Shown: positions 6,034-14,467 of the stretch, piece after piece
Position numbering within the stretch: the stretch's first letter is position 1
How the letters are laid out: each line of letters begins with the position of its first letter
Source of the DNA: Streptomyces dangxiongensis
GTDB lineage: Bacteria; Actinomycetota; Actinomycetes; Streptomycetales; Streptomycetaceae
Assembly: GCF_003675325.1 (NCBI RefSeq)
Contig: NZ_CP033073.1
Coordinates: forward strand, 4,712,001 to 4,776,000
Direction: 5' to 3'
Length of the DNA stretch: 64,000 nt
Program-made: the position numbers and the translations under genes
The notes under the pieces: model-generated
Told to the model about the DNA's origin: nothing
Databases searched by the model: none
What the model saw: the letters and a program-made list of their open reading frames with translations, nothing else

Positions 6034-7311
6034 TCAGTTGCCGGTGACGGTGACCTTCTCGTCGCTGTTCAGTTCCTTGACGAGGGTCTTCACCTTCGCC
6101 TTGTCCCACAGCAGGTTGCCGCCGGCGGAGCCGGAGACCGGCATGTTCATCGAGGTGCCGTCACCGCCGTTGACGCCCTTCATCGCCCAGAACATGGAGG
6201 CCAGGTCCCACAGCGACATGTCCTTGTCGACGATGAGGGAGTCCAGGCCCGCGCCCATGGTCGGGTAGAGCTTGAAGGGGTTGAGGACCGTCGACGGGGT
6301 GGCCACCTGGTGGGCCAGGGCGGCCAGGAACTTCTGCTGGTTCTTGGTGCGCTGGAGGTCGGAGGCGGCGAACGCGTGCCGGGTGCGGACGAAGGCGAGG
6401 GCCTGCCGGCCGTCCAGGGTCTGCTTGCCGGCCTTGAAGTCGGCGCCCGACCACTTGTCCTTGAAGCCCTTGTCGATGGTGATGTCGACCCCGCCGACCG
6501 CGTCCACGATGTCGGCGAAGCCCTGGAAGCCGATCTCCACGTAGTGGTCGATGTGCAGTCCGGTGTTGTACTCGACGGCGCGGACCAGCAGGGTCGGCCC
6601 GTCCTCGGCGTAGGCCGCGTTCAGCTTCTCGTGCCGGCCTCTGGCGGGGTAGGTCTTCCCGGACGTCGAGCCCCGGTACGACGGGATCTCCACGTCGGAG
6701 TCGCGCGGCAGCGAGATGAGCGTGTCGCCGTTGCCGCCGACGTGCAGGATCATCATCGAGTCGGTGCGCTTGCCCTCGGCGCCACCGGTGTGCAGGTTCT
6801 TCTCGTCCTGCTTGGACATGCCCTCCCGGCTGTCGGAGCCGACGATCAGGTAGTTCGTGCCGTCGCCCCCTTCCGGCCGGTCGATGACCGTGGAGAGGTC
6901 CACCTCGCGGCGCAGCTTGGAGTCGGCCCAGAAGTAGGTCGCGACCGATGTGACGACCACCACGGTCGCCACCGTGATCGCCGTCCACTTGATCCGGCGC
7001 CGCCAGTTCGGCGCGGGGCGCGGCGCGCGGCCGGCCGCTGTGCCGGGGCCGTCCGGACCACGGCCGCCGGGGGCGCCGTAGACCTGGCCGGTGTTGTAAC
7101 CGCTGTCGTACGCGTCCTGGCCGCCGTCGTCGTGCCCCCGGCCGTCGACGTACGAGGGCTGCTGCGGCACGCCGGCCCCGTACGGCGGTGCCGACGGGCC
7201 CCGCCGCACCTGGCGCATCACGCGCGCGCCCTCAGGCTGCGCGCCGGCACTGCCGCGTCCGTGGCGCGTGCCGCGGTTGTCGTCGGACCATCCCTCGGGC
7301 CAGTCATTCAT
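6034..7311 (-). CDS. LytR-CpsA-Psr (LCP) family wall-polymer ligase, no LytR_C domain
   Basis: A 425-residue membrane-anchored protein. A hydrophilic, Gly/Pro/Tyr-rich cytoplasmic N-terminus of about 125 residues is followed by one transmembrane segment (IKWTAITVATVVVVTSVATY) and the extracellular LCP domain. Family motifs are NYLIVGSDSREG, RTDSMMILHV, ISLPRDSDVEIP, KLNAAYAEDGP, VEIGFQGFADIVDAVGGVDI and ALAFVRTRHAF. These Arg and Asp residues bind the pyrophosphate of lipid-linked polymers. LCP enzymes transfer wall glycopolymers from undecaprenyl carriers to peptidoglycan. The start at 7311 (MNDWPEGW) is preferred over a longer frame that runs into the neighbour's promoter. It is the first of five LCP genes in about 9.6 kb. 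Confidence 0.9.
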   Translation of the reverse strand: MNDWPEGWSDDNRGTRHGRGSAGAQPEGARVMRQVRRGPSAPPYGAGVPQQPSYVDGRGHDDGGQDAYDSGYNTGQVYGAPGGRGPDGPGTAAGRAPRPAPNWRRRIKWTAITVATVVVVTSVATYFWADSKLRREVDLSTVIDRPEGGDGTNYLIVGSDSREGMSKQDEKNLHTGGAEGKRTDSMMILHVGGNGDTLISLPRDSDVEIPSYRGSTSGKTYPARGRHEKLNAAYAEDGPTLLVRAVEYNTGLHIDHYVEIGFQGFADIVDAVGGVDITIDKGFKDKWSGADFKAGKQTLDGRQALAFVRTRHAFAASDLQRTKNQQKFLAALAHQVATPSTVLNPFKLYPTMGAGLDSLIVDKDMSLWDLASMFWAMKGVNGGDGTSMNMPVSGSAGGNLLWDKAKVKTLVKELNSDEKVTVTGN

Positions 7312-7429
7312 GGGCCCCAGTGTGCAGGGCGACGCCATGTGCTCCACAAGGCCTGTCGGAAAATCAGGGCGCCGCTGTTGCGAACCCGACACAAATTCCG
7401 CGAAGGGGGCTCGGCATAAGGTGGAGGGC

Positions 7430-7978
7430 ATGACAGATCAGGCCACGGACAGGGAAACGGACATCCCGGGCAAGCCCACGTCCGCCTCACGCACCACCCT
7501 CAGCCACATCATGACGAACAACGACACCAACCTGCTGGGTACGGTGCACGGCGGGGTGATCATGAAGCTGGTCGACGACGCGGCGGGCGCGGTGGCCGGC
7601 CGGCACTCCGGCGGTCCCGCCGTCACCGCGTCGATGGACGAGATGGTGTTCCTGGAGCCGGTCCGCGTCGGCGACCTGGTCCATGTCAAGGCCCAGGTCA
7701 ACTGGACCGGCCGCACCTCGATGGAAATCGGCGTCCGGGTCCTGGCCGAACGCTGGAACGAGTCCGACCCCGCCACCCAGGTCGGTTCGGCCTACCTGGT
7801 CTTCGCGGCCGTGGACGCCGACGGCAAGCCGCGCCGGGTGCCGCCGGTGGTCCCGGAGACCGACCGCGACCGCCGCCGCTACCAGGAGGCCCAGATCCGC
7901 CGCACCCACCGCCTGGCCCGCCGCCGGGCGATCCGCGAGCTGCGCGAGAGGCGCGCCGCGGAGGGCTTCGAGGACTAG
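7430..7978 (+). CDS. Acyl-CoA thioesterase, hotdog fold (4HBT/YciA-like)
   Basis: A 182-residue protein with one hotdog domain: SHIMTNNDTNLLGTVHGGVI, where the HGG at the end of the first strand is typical, then LVDDAAGAVAGRHSG with the acidic residue used in thioester hydrolysis, and the strands DEMVFLEPVRVGDLVHV and SMEIGVRVLAE. The C-terminal 45 residues are basic and helical (RRYQEAQIRRTHRLARRRAI). The ATG at 7430 follows GTGGAGGGC; an upstream in-frame start would cross the divergent promoter. It is divergent from the LCP gene at 6034-7311 and probably trims acyl-CoAs in the cytosol. Confidence 0.9.
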   Translation: MTDQATDRETDIPGKPTSASRTTLSHIMTNNDTNLLGTVHGGVIMKLVDDAAGAVAGRHSGGPAVTASMDEMVFLEPVRVGDLVHVKAQVNWTGRTSMEIGVRVLAERWNESDPATQVGSAYLVFAAVDADGKPRRVPPVVPETDRDRRRYQEAQIRRTHRLARRRAIRELRERRAAEGFED

Positions 7979-8023
7979 GCCCGCCGCTGGTCCCCGGCGT
8001 CCTGCGCGTCCCGCTCCGGCGTC

Positions 8024-9538
8024 CTACGCGTTCCCGGAGCAGATCACCTCGTTGCCCCGCACCACGTTCTGCTCCGGCTGTCCCGGGTCCTCGAAGCGCA
8101 CCTTGCGCACCTTGCGGACATCGCCGAGGTCGGGCCCGGCGGTCACCTTCAGCAGGGGGCCCGAACCCGGGGCCGCGCGCAGCTCGCTGCCGGGCAGGGC
8201 CGCGGCGAGCGAGCGGGCGGAGCGGTCCCAGCGGGGGTCGTAGGAGATCACCGTGTGCCGGACGCGGACGGTGGCTGTCACCGGCTGCCGGGTGGTGGCG
8301 AAACCGTTCGCCAGGAGCGCGGCGTCGACCCGCTTGGCGAGCCCGGCCGTGCCGGAGCCGTTCTCCACCTGCACCCGGACCCGGTCCGGGGCCACCTCCA
8401 CCGGCACCGGTGCCGGGCCGCGGTGCGGGCGGTCCACGGTGAGCGGTTTGTCGTCGCGCAGCGACTGGAACAGCTCGGCCGCCTTCGCCTGGTCCCACTT
8501 CAGGGTCGAGCCGATGCCCTTGACCTGGTAGTCCATCTGCGCGAGGGGAACGGTGGTGAACTCGGAGGACGACGGGGAGAAGGTGCGCATCGCGCGGCCG
8601 AGGTCGAGCAGTTCGTCGGTGCCGAACCCCTCGTCGGCGCGGACCGAGCCGAGCACCGCCCGGGTCACGTCCCGGAACCGCATCGGGTTCAGCAGCACCC
8701 CGGAGGAGGTCGCTTTCTCGATCAGCGCGGCCAGGAACCGCTGCTGCCGCTTCATCCGGCCCAGGTCACTGGCTCCGTCGACATGCCGGGCCCGCACGTA
8801 CTGGAGGGCCTGCCCGCCCATGAGGGTGTGCGTGCCGGGCGGGAGGTCCAGGCCGGTGTACGTGTCCTTCAGCGGTGTCGGCGTACAGACCTTCACCCCG
8901 CCGAGCACGTCCACGGTCCGCATGAAGCTGGTGAAGTCGACCTCCAGGTAGTGGTCGATCTTCACGTGGGTCATGTTCTCGACGGTGCGGATGGTGAGCT
9001 GGGGGCCGCCCTCGGCGTAGGCCGCGTTGAGCTTGACCGGGTGCGGGCCGTGGCGCTGCCCGGAGTTCTGGTCGACGTGCGCGGGCATCTCGGCGTAGGA
9101 GTCGCGCGGCAGGCTCACCACGGTGGCCCGCTCCCGGCCCTCCGCGAGGTGCACGATCATCATCGTGTCGGTGCAGTGGCAGGGCTCGCCGCCCAGCCGG
9201 AACGCGCGCCGCTCCCGCTCGCCGATCTTGTCGCGGCCGTCGGTGCCGACGAGCAGGACGTTCATGCCGTGGCCGGCCCGGGGCCGGTTCTTCATGTCCT
9301 TGAAGGCGTCGACCCGGGCGATGCCGGCGTCCAGGCTGCTGACGACCGCGTGTCCGATGCCGGCCGAGGCGAGCACCACGACCGAGAGGGTGGTCACCGC
9401 CCGCATGGCCCAGCGTGGCCGCCGGGGGGGCCGGACGGAACGCACCGGCCGCTCGGGCGGGCGCGGCACACGGCGGGGCGGTTGCGGACGAGGCTGCGGA
9501 CGCGCGGGCGACCGAGGCGGGCTGGGCAAGGGGGACAC
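8024..9538 (-). CDS. LCP family wall-polymer ligase with C-terminal LytR_C domain
   Basis: A 504-residue protein: a Pro/Arg-rich cytoplasmic tail, a transmembrane helix at residues 45-70 (VTTLSVVVLASAGIGHAVVS), then an LCP domain with VLLVGTDGRDK, CTDTMMIVHL, VVSLPRDSYAEMP, KLNAAYAEGGP and ALQYVRARHVDGASDLGRM. After about residue 370 comes a LytR_C domain (VRVQVENGSGTAGLAKRV). The GTG at 9538 directly abuts GGAGG, which is too close. The TTG three codons later (9529-9527) has ideal 8-nt spacing and may be the true start. The two Cys in CHC before the metal-site region are unusual in the family. It is convergent with the thioesterase and divergent from the glycosyltransferase. Confidence 0.9.
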   Translation of the reverse strand: MSPLPSPPRSPARPQPRPQPPRRVPRPPERPVRSVRPPRRPRWAMRAVTTLSVVVLASAGIGHAVVSSLDAGIARVDAFKDMKNRPRAGHGMNVLLVGTDGRDKIGERERRAFRLGGEPCHCTDTMMIVHLAEGRERATVVSLPRDSYAEMPAHVDQNSGQRHGPHPVKLNAAYAEGGPQLTIRTVENMTHVKIDHYLEVDFTSFMRTVDVLGGVKVCTPTPLKDTYTGLDLPPGTHTLMGGQALQYVRARHVDGASDLGRMKRQQRFLAALIEKATSSGVLLNPMRFRDVTRAVLGSVRADEGFGTDELLDLGRAMRTFSPSSSEFTTVPLAQMDYQVKGIGSTLKWDQAKAAELFQSLRDDKPLTVDRPHRGPAPVPVEVAPDRVRVQVENGSGTAGLAKRVDAALLANGFATTRQPVTATVRVRHTVISYDPRWDRSARSLAAALPGSELRAAPGSGPLLKVTAGPDLGDVRKVRKVRFEDPGQPEQNVVRGNEVICSGNA

Positions 9539-9657
9539 CTCCGGACGAGGCCGTGCGTGGGATCCGTGAGCACAGTAGGCCGATATGATCTCCGGCCCGC
9601 TGTACCGTCCCGGCGGCGCGCACCGGTGTCCCCCGTTCGCGGTAACGTGACTCTCCT

Positions 9658-10686
9658 ATGAACGCCAAGCCCGACGTGCGGCTCCCCGCTGTGTCCGTGA
9701 TCATGCCCGTCCTCAACGAGGAGCGGCATCTGCGCGGGGCCGTCCAAGCGATCCTCGCGCAGGAGTACGCCGGCGAGATGGAGGTCGTGATCGCCCTCGG
9801 TCCGTCCACGGACCGCACGGACGAGATCGCCGCCGAGCTGGTGCACGAAGACCCGCGCGTGCACACCGTCCCCAATCCGACCGGCCGCACGCCCGCGGCG
9901 CTGAACGCGGCGATCAAGGCCTCGCGGCACCCGGTCGTGGTCCGCGTCGACGGCCACGGCATGCTCTCGCCGGACTACATCGCCACCGCCGTCCGCCTCC
10001 TGGCGGAGACCGGCGCGCAGAACGTCGGCGGCATCATGCACGCCGAGGGCGAGAACGACTGGGAGCACGCGGTCGCCGCCGCCATGACCTCGAAGATCGG
10101 CGTGGGCAACGCCGCCTTCCACACCGGTGGCCAGGCCGGTCCCGCCGAGACGGTCTACCTCGGCGTCTTCCGCCGCGAGGCCCTGGAGCGGCAGGGCGGC
10201 TACAACGAGGAGTTCATCCGGGCCCAGGACTGGGAGCTGAACTTCCGCATCCGTGAGGCGGGCGGGCTGATCTGGTTCTCGCCCGAGCTGAGGGTGTCGT
10301 ACCGGCCAAGGCCGTCCGTGCGGGCGCTGGCGAAGCAGTACAAGGACTACGGCCGCTGGCGGCACGTCGTCGCCCGCTACCACCCGGGCTCCATCAACCT
10401 GCGCTACCTCGCCCCGCCGACGGCGGTGTGCGCGATCGCGGCGGGGATCGTGGTGGGCGCGGCCCTGACGCCGTGGGGCCTGCTGGTCCCCGGCGGCTAT
10501 CTGGCCGCGATCGCCGCGGGCTCCGTCCCGGCCGGCCGGGGGCTGCCCCTGAAGGCCCGGCTGCAGATCCCGGTGGCCCTCGCCACCATGCACATGTCCT
10601 GGGGCTGGGGCTTCCTCACCAGCCCCCGGTCCCTGGCCAGGAAGGTCATCGCCTCCCGGCGCCCGGCGGTCCTGGACGCCGCCTGA
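9658..10686 (+). CDS. Family 2 glycosyltransferase
   Basis: A 342-residue GT-A enzyme. The nucleotide-binding start is SVIMPVLNEERHL, the metal-binding DxD-like position is VVRVDGHGMLS, and the acceptor and catalytic region includes QDWELNFRIREAGG. The C-terminal quarter has hydrophobic segments (AVCAIAAGIVVGAALTPWGL and the following GGYLAAIAAGSV), so the protein is membrane-associated. It is the only glycosyltransferase inside the LCP cluster and probably extends the lipid-linked glycan that the neighbouring LCP proteins attach to peptidoglycan. The exact sugar is unknown. It reads divergently from the LCP gene at 8024-9538, 119 bp away, and converges on the next one. Confidence 0.85.
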   Translation: MNAKPDVRLPAVSVIMPVLNEERHLRGAVQAILAQEYAGEMEVVIALGPSTDRTDEIAAELVHEDPRVHTVPNPTGRTPAALNAAIKASRHPVVVRVDGHGMLSPDYIATAVRLLAETGAQNVGGIMHAEGENDWEHAVAAAMTSKIGVGNAAFHTGGQAGPAETVYLGVFRREALERQGGYNEEFIRAQDWELNFRIREAGGLIWFSPELRVSYRPRPSVRALAKQYKDYGRWRHVVARYHPGSINLRYLAPPTAVCAIAAGIVVGAALTPWGLLVPGGYLAAIAAGSVPAGRGLPLKARLQIPVALATMHMSWGWGFLTSPRSLARKVIASRRPAVLDAA

Positions 10687-10697
10687 CCGGCCCTGCG

Positions 10698-10732
10698 CGA
10701 CGGGGCCCCACCAGCCGGGTGGGGCCCCGTCG
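10698..10732. terminator. Strong bidirectional terminator
   Basis: CGACGGGGCCCCACC and GGTGGGGCCCCGTCG form a perfect 15-bp stem with a 5-nt loop, located between convergent genes (glycosyltransferase and LCP). Confidence 0.85.
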
Positions 10733-10744
10733 CCGTTCGACCGG

Positions 10745-12391
10745 CTACCACCGGTAGACGCTGTACACCGGCATGCACGACTTCGTGTCCGAGCCGTTGA
10801 CCGTGTCGGTGTTACCGGGCAGGTCGCCCGCCTTCGGCTCGGACTTCCCGGGGTAGGAGGTGCCGGTGCGCCAGTCCGCGCCGACGACGAGCGTGACCCC
10901 CGAGACGTCGGTCGACTTCCGCACCGCGCTCATCGGGATGCCCAGCGACGCGGCCAGGGCCTGCGCGTCACCCTCCAGGTCCGCGCTCGGATACCGTACG
11001 GCCGTCCTGTCCTCGGCCAGGCTGCCCGAGGTGTCGGCCTGGGCCCGGGCGTAGCCCTTGCCCACGAGTGTCCGGGTGATCGCCGAGGCCCGCTGCCGCA
11101 CCGCGGCCTGCGTGGCGGTCCGGGTGGCGTTGCTCACCAGCACCCCGAGCCGGCCCGGGTCGACCGACGGCTTCCTGGTCGGCTTGTCGTCCTTGGCGTC
11201 CTTCTTCGACCCGGACTTCCCACCGTTCTTGTCGAACGCCACGTCGTCCTGGAGCATCTGCCACATCTTGTCGGCGTTGGGCTTGTCCGGCACGACGTGG
11301 TCGCGGTTTCGCGGGTCCTGCCTGTTGGGCATGGTCACCGAGGTGATGCGGTCGGCCGGCACCGACTTCATCTGCATGCCGAGGTCGTAGAGCTTCTTGA
11401 CGGTACCGATCTCCTCGGACACCTTCAGCGACTTGGTGGCCGCTTCGGCCAGGTCCGTGAGCCGGCCGGTGTCGGTGAACACGTTCTGCTTCTTCAGCGT
11501 GCGCATCATCGAGTTCAGGTACATGTGCTGGGCTCGGGCCCGCATCAGGTCGTCGCCCCAGGCGTGCCGCGTGCGCAGCCACTGGAGTGCCTGCTCGTGG
11601 TAGATCTTGTGCGTTCCGGCCCTCAGCTTCAGCCCCGAGCCGCCGGACACGTCCCGCGTCGGGTGGTCCCACACGTTCTGCTGCACGCAGACCTCGACAC
11701 CGCCGATGGCGTCGGCCATCCGCACCACACCGGCGAAGTCGATCGTCATCCAGTGGTCGATGTAGACCCCGGTGAGGTTCTCCCAGGTGAGCAGGGTGCA
11801 GCCGGCGCCGCCGCGGGCCAGGGTGACGTTGATGATGTCGTTCGTCGGCGGATACCGCTTGCCGGTCGCGGGGTCCTTGCACTCAGGGATGTCCACCCGG
11901 GTGTCCCGTGGGATGCTGACCATGGCGGCGCTTCTGCGGTCCGCCGAGAGGTGGATGAGCATCTGCACATCCGCGAGCGGCGGGTCACCGGCGTGGTCCC
12001 TGCTGCCGCCGAGCTTCACATTCTCCGCGCTGTTGCGGCTGTCGGAGCCGATCAGCAGGATGTTCAGCGGGGTCTGACCGGCCGCGTTCGGCTCGGTCCG
12101 GTGCGCCTTGGAGTCGTCCCCGTTGGCACGGGCACCCTTTTTGATATTGCCGTTGAGATGCTGGTAGTACAGATAGCCGGCGCCTGCCGTGCCGAGTATC
12201 ACCACCGCCAGCACGGTCGCCGACCAGCGTATGACTCGCCGTCTGCGCCGTCTCGGCTCGCTCTTCGGGCCACCGGCCCGACGCCTGCCGCCGCGCCGGC
12301 CCCGCCCCGCCGACGCGTCCGCGGTCCGCGGCGTGAGCGACTTCGCGTCCTCGACCGCCGCAGCCCGTCCGCGCACCTCGCTCTGCGCCAA
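10745..12391 (-). CDS. LCP family wall-polymer ligase with LytR_C domain
   Basis: A 548-residue protein. A strongly basic cytoplasmic tail (GGRRRAGGPKSEPRRRRRR) is followed by the transmembrane helix WSATVLAVVILGTAGAGYLY and the LCP core: ILLIGSDSRNSAEN, DVQMLIHL, MVSIPRDTRVDIP, WMTIDFAGVVRMADAIGGVEV and ALQWLRTRHAWGDDLMRA. The C-terminal LytR_C domain starts near LGVLVSNATRT. The start is an unusual TTG, supported by GGGAGGGCAGGGAG directly upstream and by the lack of a closer ATG or GTG. It lies 81 nt downstream of the LCP gene at 12473-14236 on the same strand, so co-transcription is likely. Confidence 0.9.
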   Translation of the reverse strand: MAQSEVRGRAAAVEDAKSLTPRTADASAGRGRRGGRRRAGGPKSEPRRRRRRVIRWSATVLAVVILGTAGAGYLYYQHLNGNIKKGARANGDDSKAHRTEPNAAGQTPLNILLIGSDSRNSAENVKLGGSRDHAGDPPLADVQMLIHLSADRRSAAMVSIPRDTRVDIPECKDPATGKRYPPTNDIINVTLARGGAGCTLLTWENLTGVYIDHWMTIDFAGVVRMADAIGGVEVCVQQNVWDHPTRDVSGGSGLKLRAGTHKIYHEQALQWLRTRHAWGDDLMRARAQHMYLNSMMRTLKKQNVFTDTGRLTDLAEAATKSLKVSEEIGTVKKLYDLGMQMKSVPADRITSVTMPNRQDPRNRDHVVPDKPNADKMWQMLQDDVAFDKNGGKSGSKKDAKDDKPTRKPSVDPGRLGVLVSNATRTATQAAVRQRASAITRTLVGKGYARAQADTSGSLAEDRTAVRYPSADLEGDAQALAASLGIPMSAVRKSTDVSGVTLVVGADWRTGTSYPGKSEPKAGDLPGNTDTVNGSDTKSCMPVYSVYRW

Positions 12392-12472
12392 CTCCCTGCC
12401 CTCCCACCCCTTGCGCCGGACAACGGGCCCGCCCCGCGCCCGGTTAGACGCACGACGGGCCCGTCGGGTTAC

Positions 12473-14236
12473 CTACGAGGCGCACTTGACCTTGTCCGCG
12501 GTGGACTTGTCCACCTCAGGCGCCTTCGACGGCACCGTGAGCGAGACCCCCGCACCCTTGAAATCCTTGCCCAGGGTCAGCGTCATCGCCGGCAGCCCCT
12601 GGGAGTTGGTCACGCTCTTGCCCGGCTTCATCGCCGACCCGGACATCCCCATGAGGGCGGCCAGCCGGCGCGCCTGGGCGGCCTGGCCGGGGGCGTACTC
12701 CAGCGTCGTCCTGCCGAGCGCCGCCGGGGCGTTGCCCGCGTTCTCCGACCTGGTCACACCCTCGTCGTTCTGGAGCCAGCTGAGCACCGCCTGGGCGCTG
12801 CCGGTGACGGCACCGCCGTTGAGGATGCGCACCCGCACCTCGGAGGCGGGCGCCTTGCTGCCCTTGAGGCGGGCGGCCTGGGCGTCCTTCGCGGCCTTCT
12901 CCTTCTTCTTCACCTCGGAGAAGGAGACGTCGTTCCTGACGGCGTCGAAGACCGCGGGCGCCTTCGCGTCGTCCAGCACCACGGTGGCATGGACCTTCTC
13001 CGCCGGGTTGTCCTTGACCGGCACCGTGGTGAAGGTCAGGTTCTTCGGGTTGAGCTTGCCCATCTCCAGGCCCAGGTCCTTCAGCTTGACGATGCTGTCC
13101 AGCTTGTCGTCCACGGTCAGCGCCTTGGTGCCCGCCTCCGCCAGCTTCAGCATCTTCGTCGGGCTGGTGAGCGTGGAGTTCCCCTTCAGCTTGCGCATCA
13201 GCGCGCCCAGGAACTGCTGCTGGAGCCCGATCCGGCTCAGGTCGCCGCCGAAGCCCACGGAGTGCCGGGTGCGGACGAACGCCAGCGCCTGCTCACCGGA
13301 GATCGTGTGCGTGCCCTTGGACAGCTTCAGGTGCGAGTCGGCGTCGTCGATGTCATGGGCCAGGCAGACGTCGACGCCCTCGACCGCCTCGGTCAGCGTC
13401 TTGACCGCGTTGAAGTCGGCGACCATGAAGTCGTCCGGCGTTATCCCGGTCAGCTCGGTCACCGTGCGCATGGTGCAGCTCGGCGTGCGGTCGTCCTGCC
13501 CGAGGCTCTGGTTGAAACGGGCGCCGTCCGTACCGGGGATGACCTTCCGGGTGCCGTCCTCCTGCTGCGTCGGGCAGTCCGGGATATCGGTGATCAGGTC
13601 CCGCGGGATGCTCAGCGCGGTGGCGTTCGACCGGTCCTTGGACAGGTGCAGCAGGATCGTGGTGTCGGCGTGCCCGACGCTGCCCGAGTCGCCGTAGCCC
13701 TCGTTGCCCTTGCCGGTGCGCTTGTCGGTGCCGATCACCAGGATGTTGATCGCCCGATCCTTGCTGAAGCCGCCGGTGCTGGCCCCGTCGTCCGACAGCG
13801 ACGTGATGTTGCCGTTGAGGTGCCTTATGTACAGGTAGCCGGCGGCCGTCACGGCGACCAGCACGAAGGCCATGCTCCCGCCGGTCCACAGCAGGACCTT
13901 CTTCGTCCTCGACTTCTTCTTCACCGGCCGCCGGGCCGCGCGCCGCCCCTGGGGCGGCTCGGGCTCCGGCTCACCGCCGCGGCGCCGGGCCGAGCGCGGC
14001 GCCGGCACGTCGGTACCGCGCGTGCGGGGCTCCGGCCGGCTCTCGCCGGCCGGCTGCCGGGTACGGCCGCCCGCCGCGCGACCGCCGTCGCGAGGGGAGG
14101 GCCTGCGCGGCCCGGGGACCGGCGACTGCGCTGCGGAAGGAGTCAGTCGCAGTTCGTATTCGCCGGTGTTCGGATTGAGTACCCACTGGTCTGCGGGGTC
14201 GATGTTGTCCGCCCGCCCACGGCCTTGCGCGTCCAC
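12473..14236 (-). CDS. LCP family wall-polymer ligase with long N-terminus and LytR_C domain
   Basis: A 587-residue protein. It opens with DAQGRGRADNIDPADQWVL, then about 100 disordered Pro/Arg-rich residues, a KKKSRTKK stop-transfer stretch, a transmembrane helix (SMAFVLVAVTAAGYLYIRHL), the LCP domain (INILVIGTDKRTG, DTTILLHL, ALSIPRDLITDIP, FMVADFNAVKTLTEAVEGVD, ALAFVRTRHSVGFGGDL) and a LytR_C domain after about residue 450 (VRVRILNGGAVTGSAQ). The GTG at 14236 is chosen because the family N-terminus begins there and GGAGG lies 12 nt upstream. It is probably the first gene of a two-gene transcript with the LCP gene downstream. Confidence 0.9.
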   Translation of the reverse strand: MDAQGRGRADNIDPADQWVLNPNTGEYELRLTPSAAQSPVPGPRRPSPRDGGRAAGGRTRQPAGESRPEPRTRGTDVPAPRSARRRGGEPEPEPPQGRRAARRPVKKKSRTKKVLLWTGGSMAFVLVAVTAAGYLYIRHLNGNITSLSDDGASTGGFSKDRAINILVIGTDKRTGKGNEGYGDSGSVGHADTTILLHLSKDRSNATALSIPRDLITDIPDCPTQQEDGTRKVIPGTDGARFNQSLGQDDRTPSCTMRTVTELTGITPDDFMVADFNAVKTLTEAVEGVDVCLAHDIDDADSHLKLSKGTHTISGEQALAFVRTRHSVGFGGDLSRIGLQQQFLGALMRKLKGNSTLTSPTKMLKLAEAGTKALTVDDKLDSIVKLKDLGLEMGKLNPKNLTFTTVPVKDNPAEKVHATVVLDDAKAPAVFDAVRNDVSFSEVKKKEKAAKDAQAARLKGSKAPASEVRVRILNGGAVTGSAQAVLSWLQNDEGVTRSENAGNAPAALGRTTLEYAPGQAAQARRLAALMGMSGSAMKPGKSVTNSQGLPAMTLTLGKDFKGAGVSLTVPSKAPEVDKSTADKVKCAS

Positions 14237-14467
14237 GGTTGTCCGAATCCTCCGTCGGGGCCACGCGGCGCCTTCCCCCTGCAAGGCGCTCGGGTCTCGG
14301 TGAAACAGTGCACGACCCCAGGTCGGACCTCGCGGCCAGGTGCACCGGATCGCTCACACTATCCGCCCAGTTCAGCGTCGGGCGACGCCGGTGACAAATT
14401 CCACCTCCCTACAACTGGGCAATCCCCCTCATTTTCCGAACGGAAGTCCGTTGTCTTGGTAAGCGCC

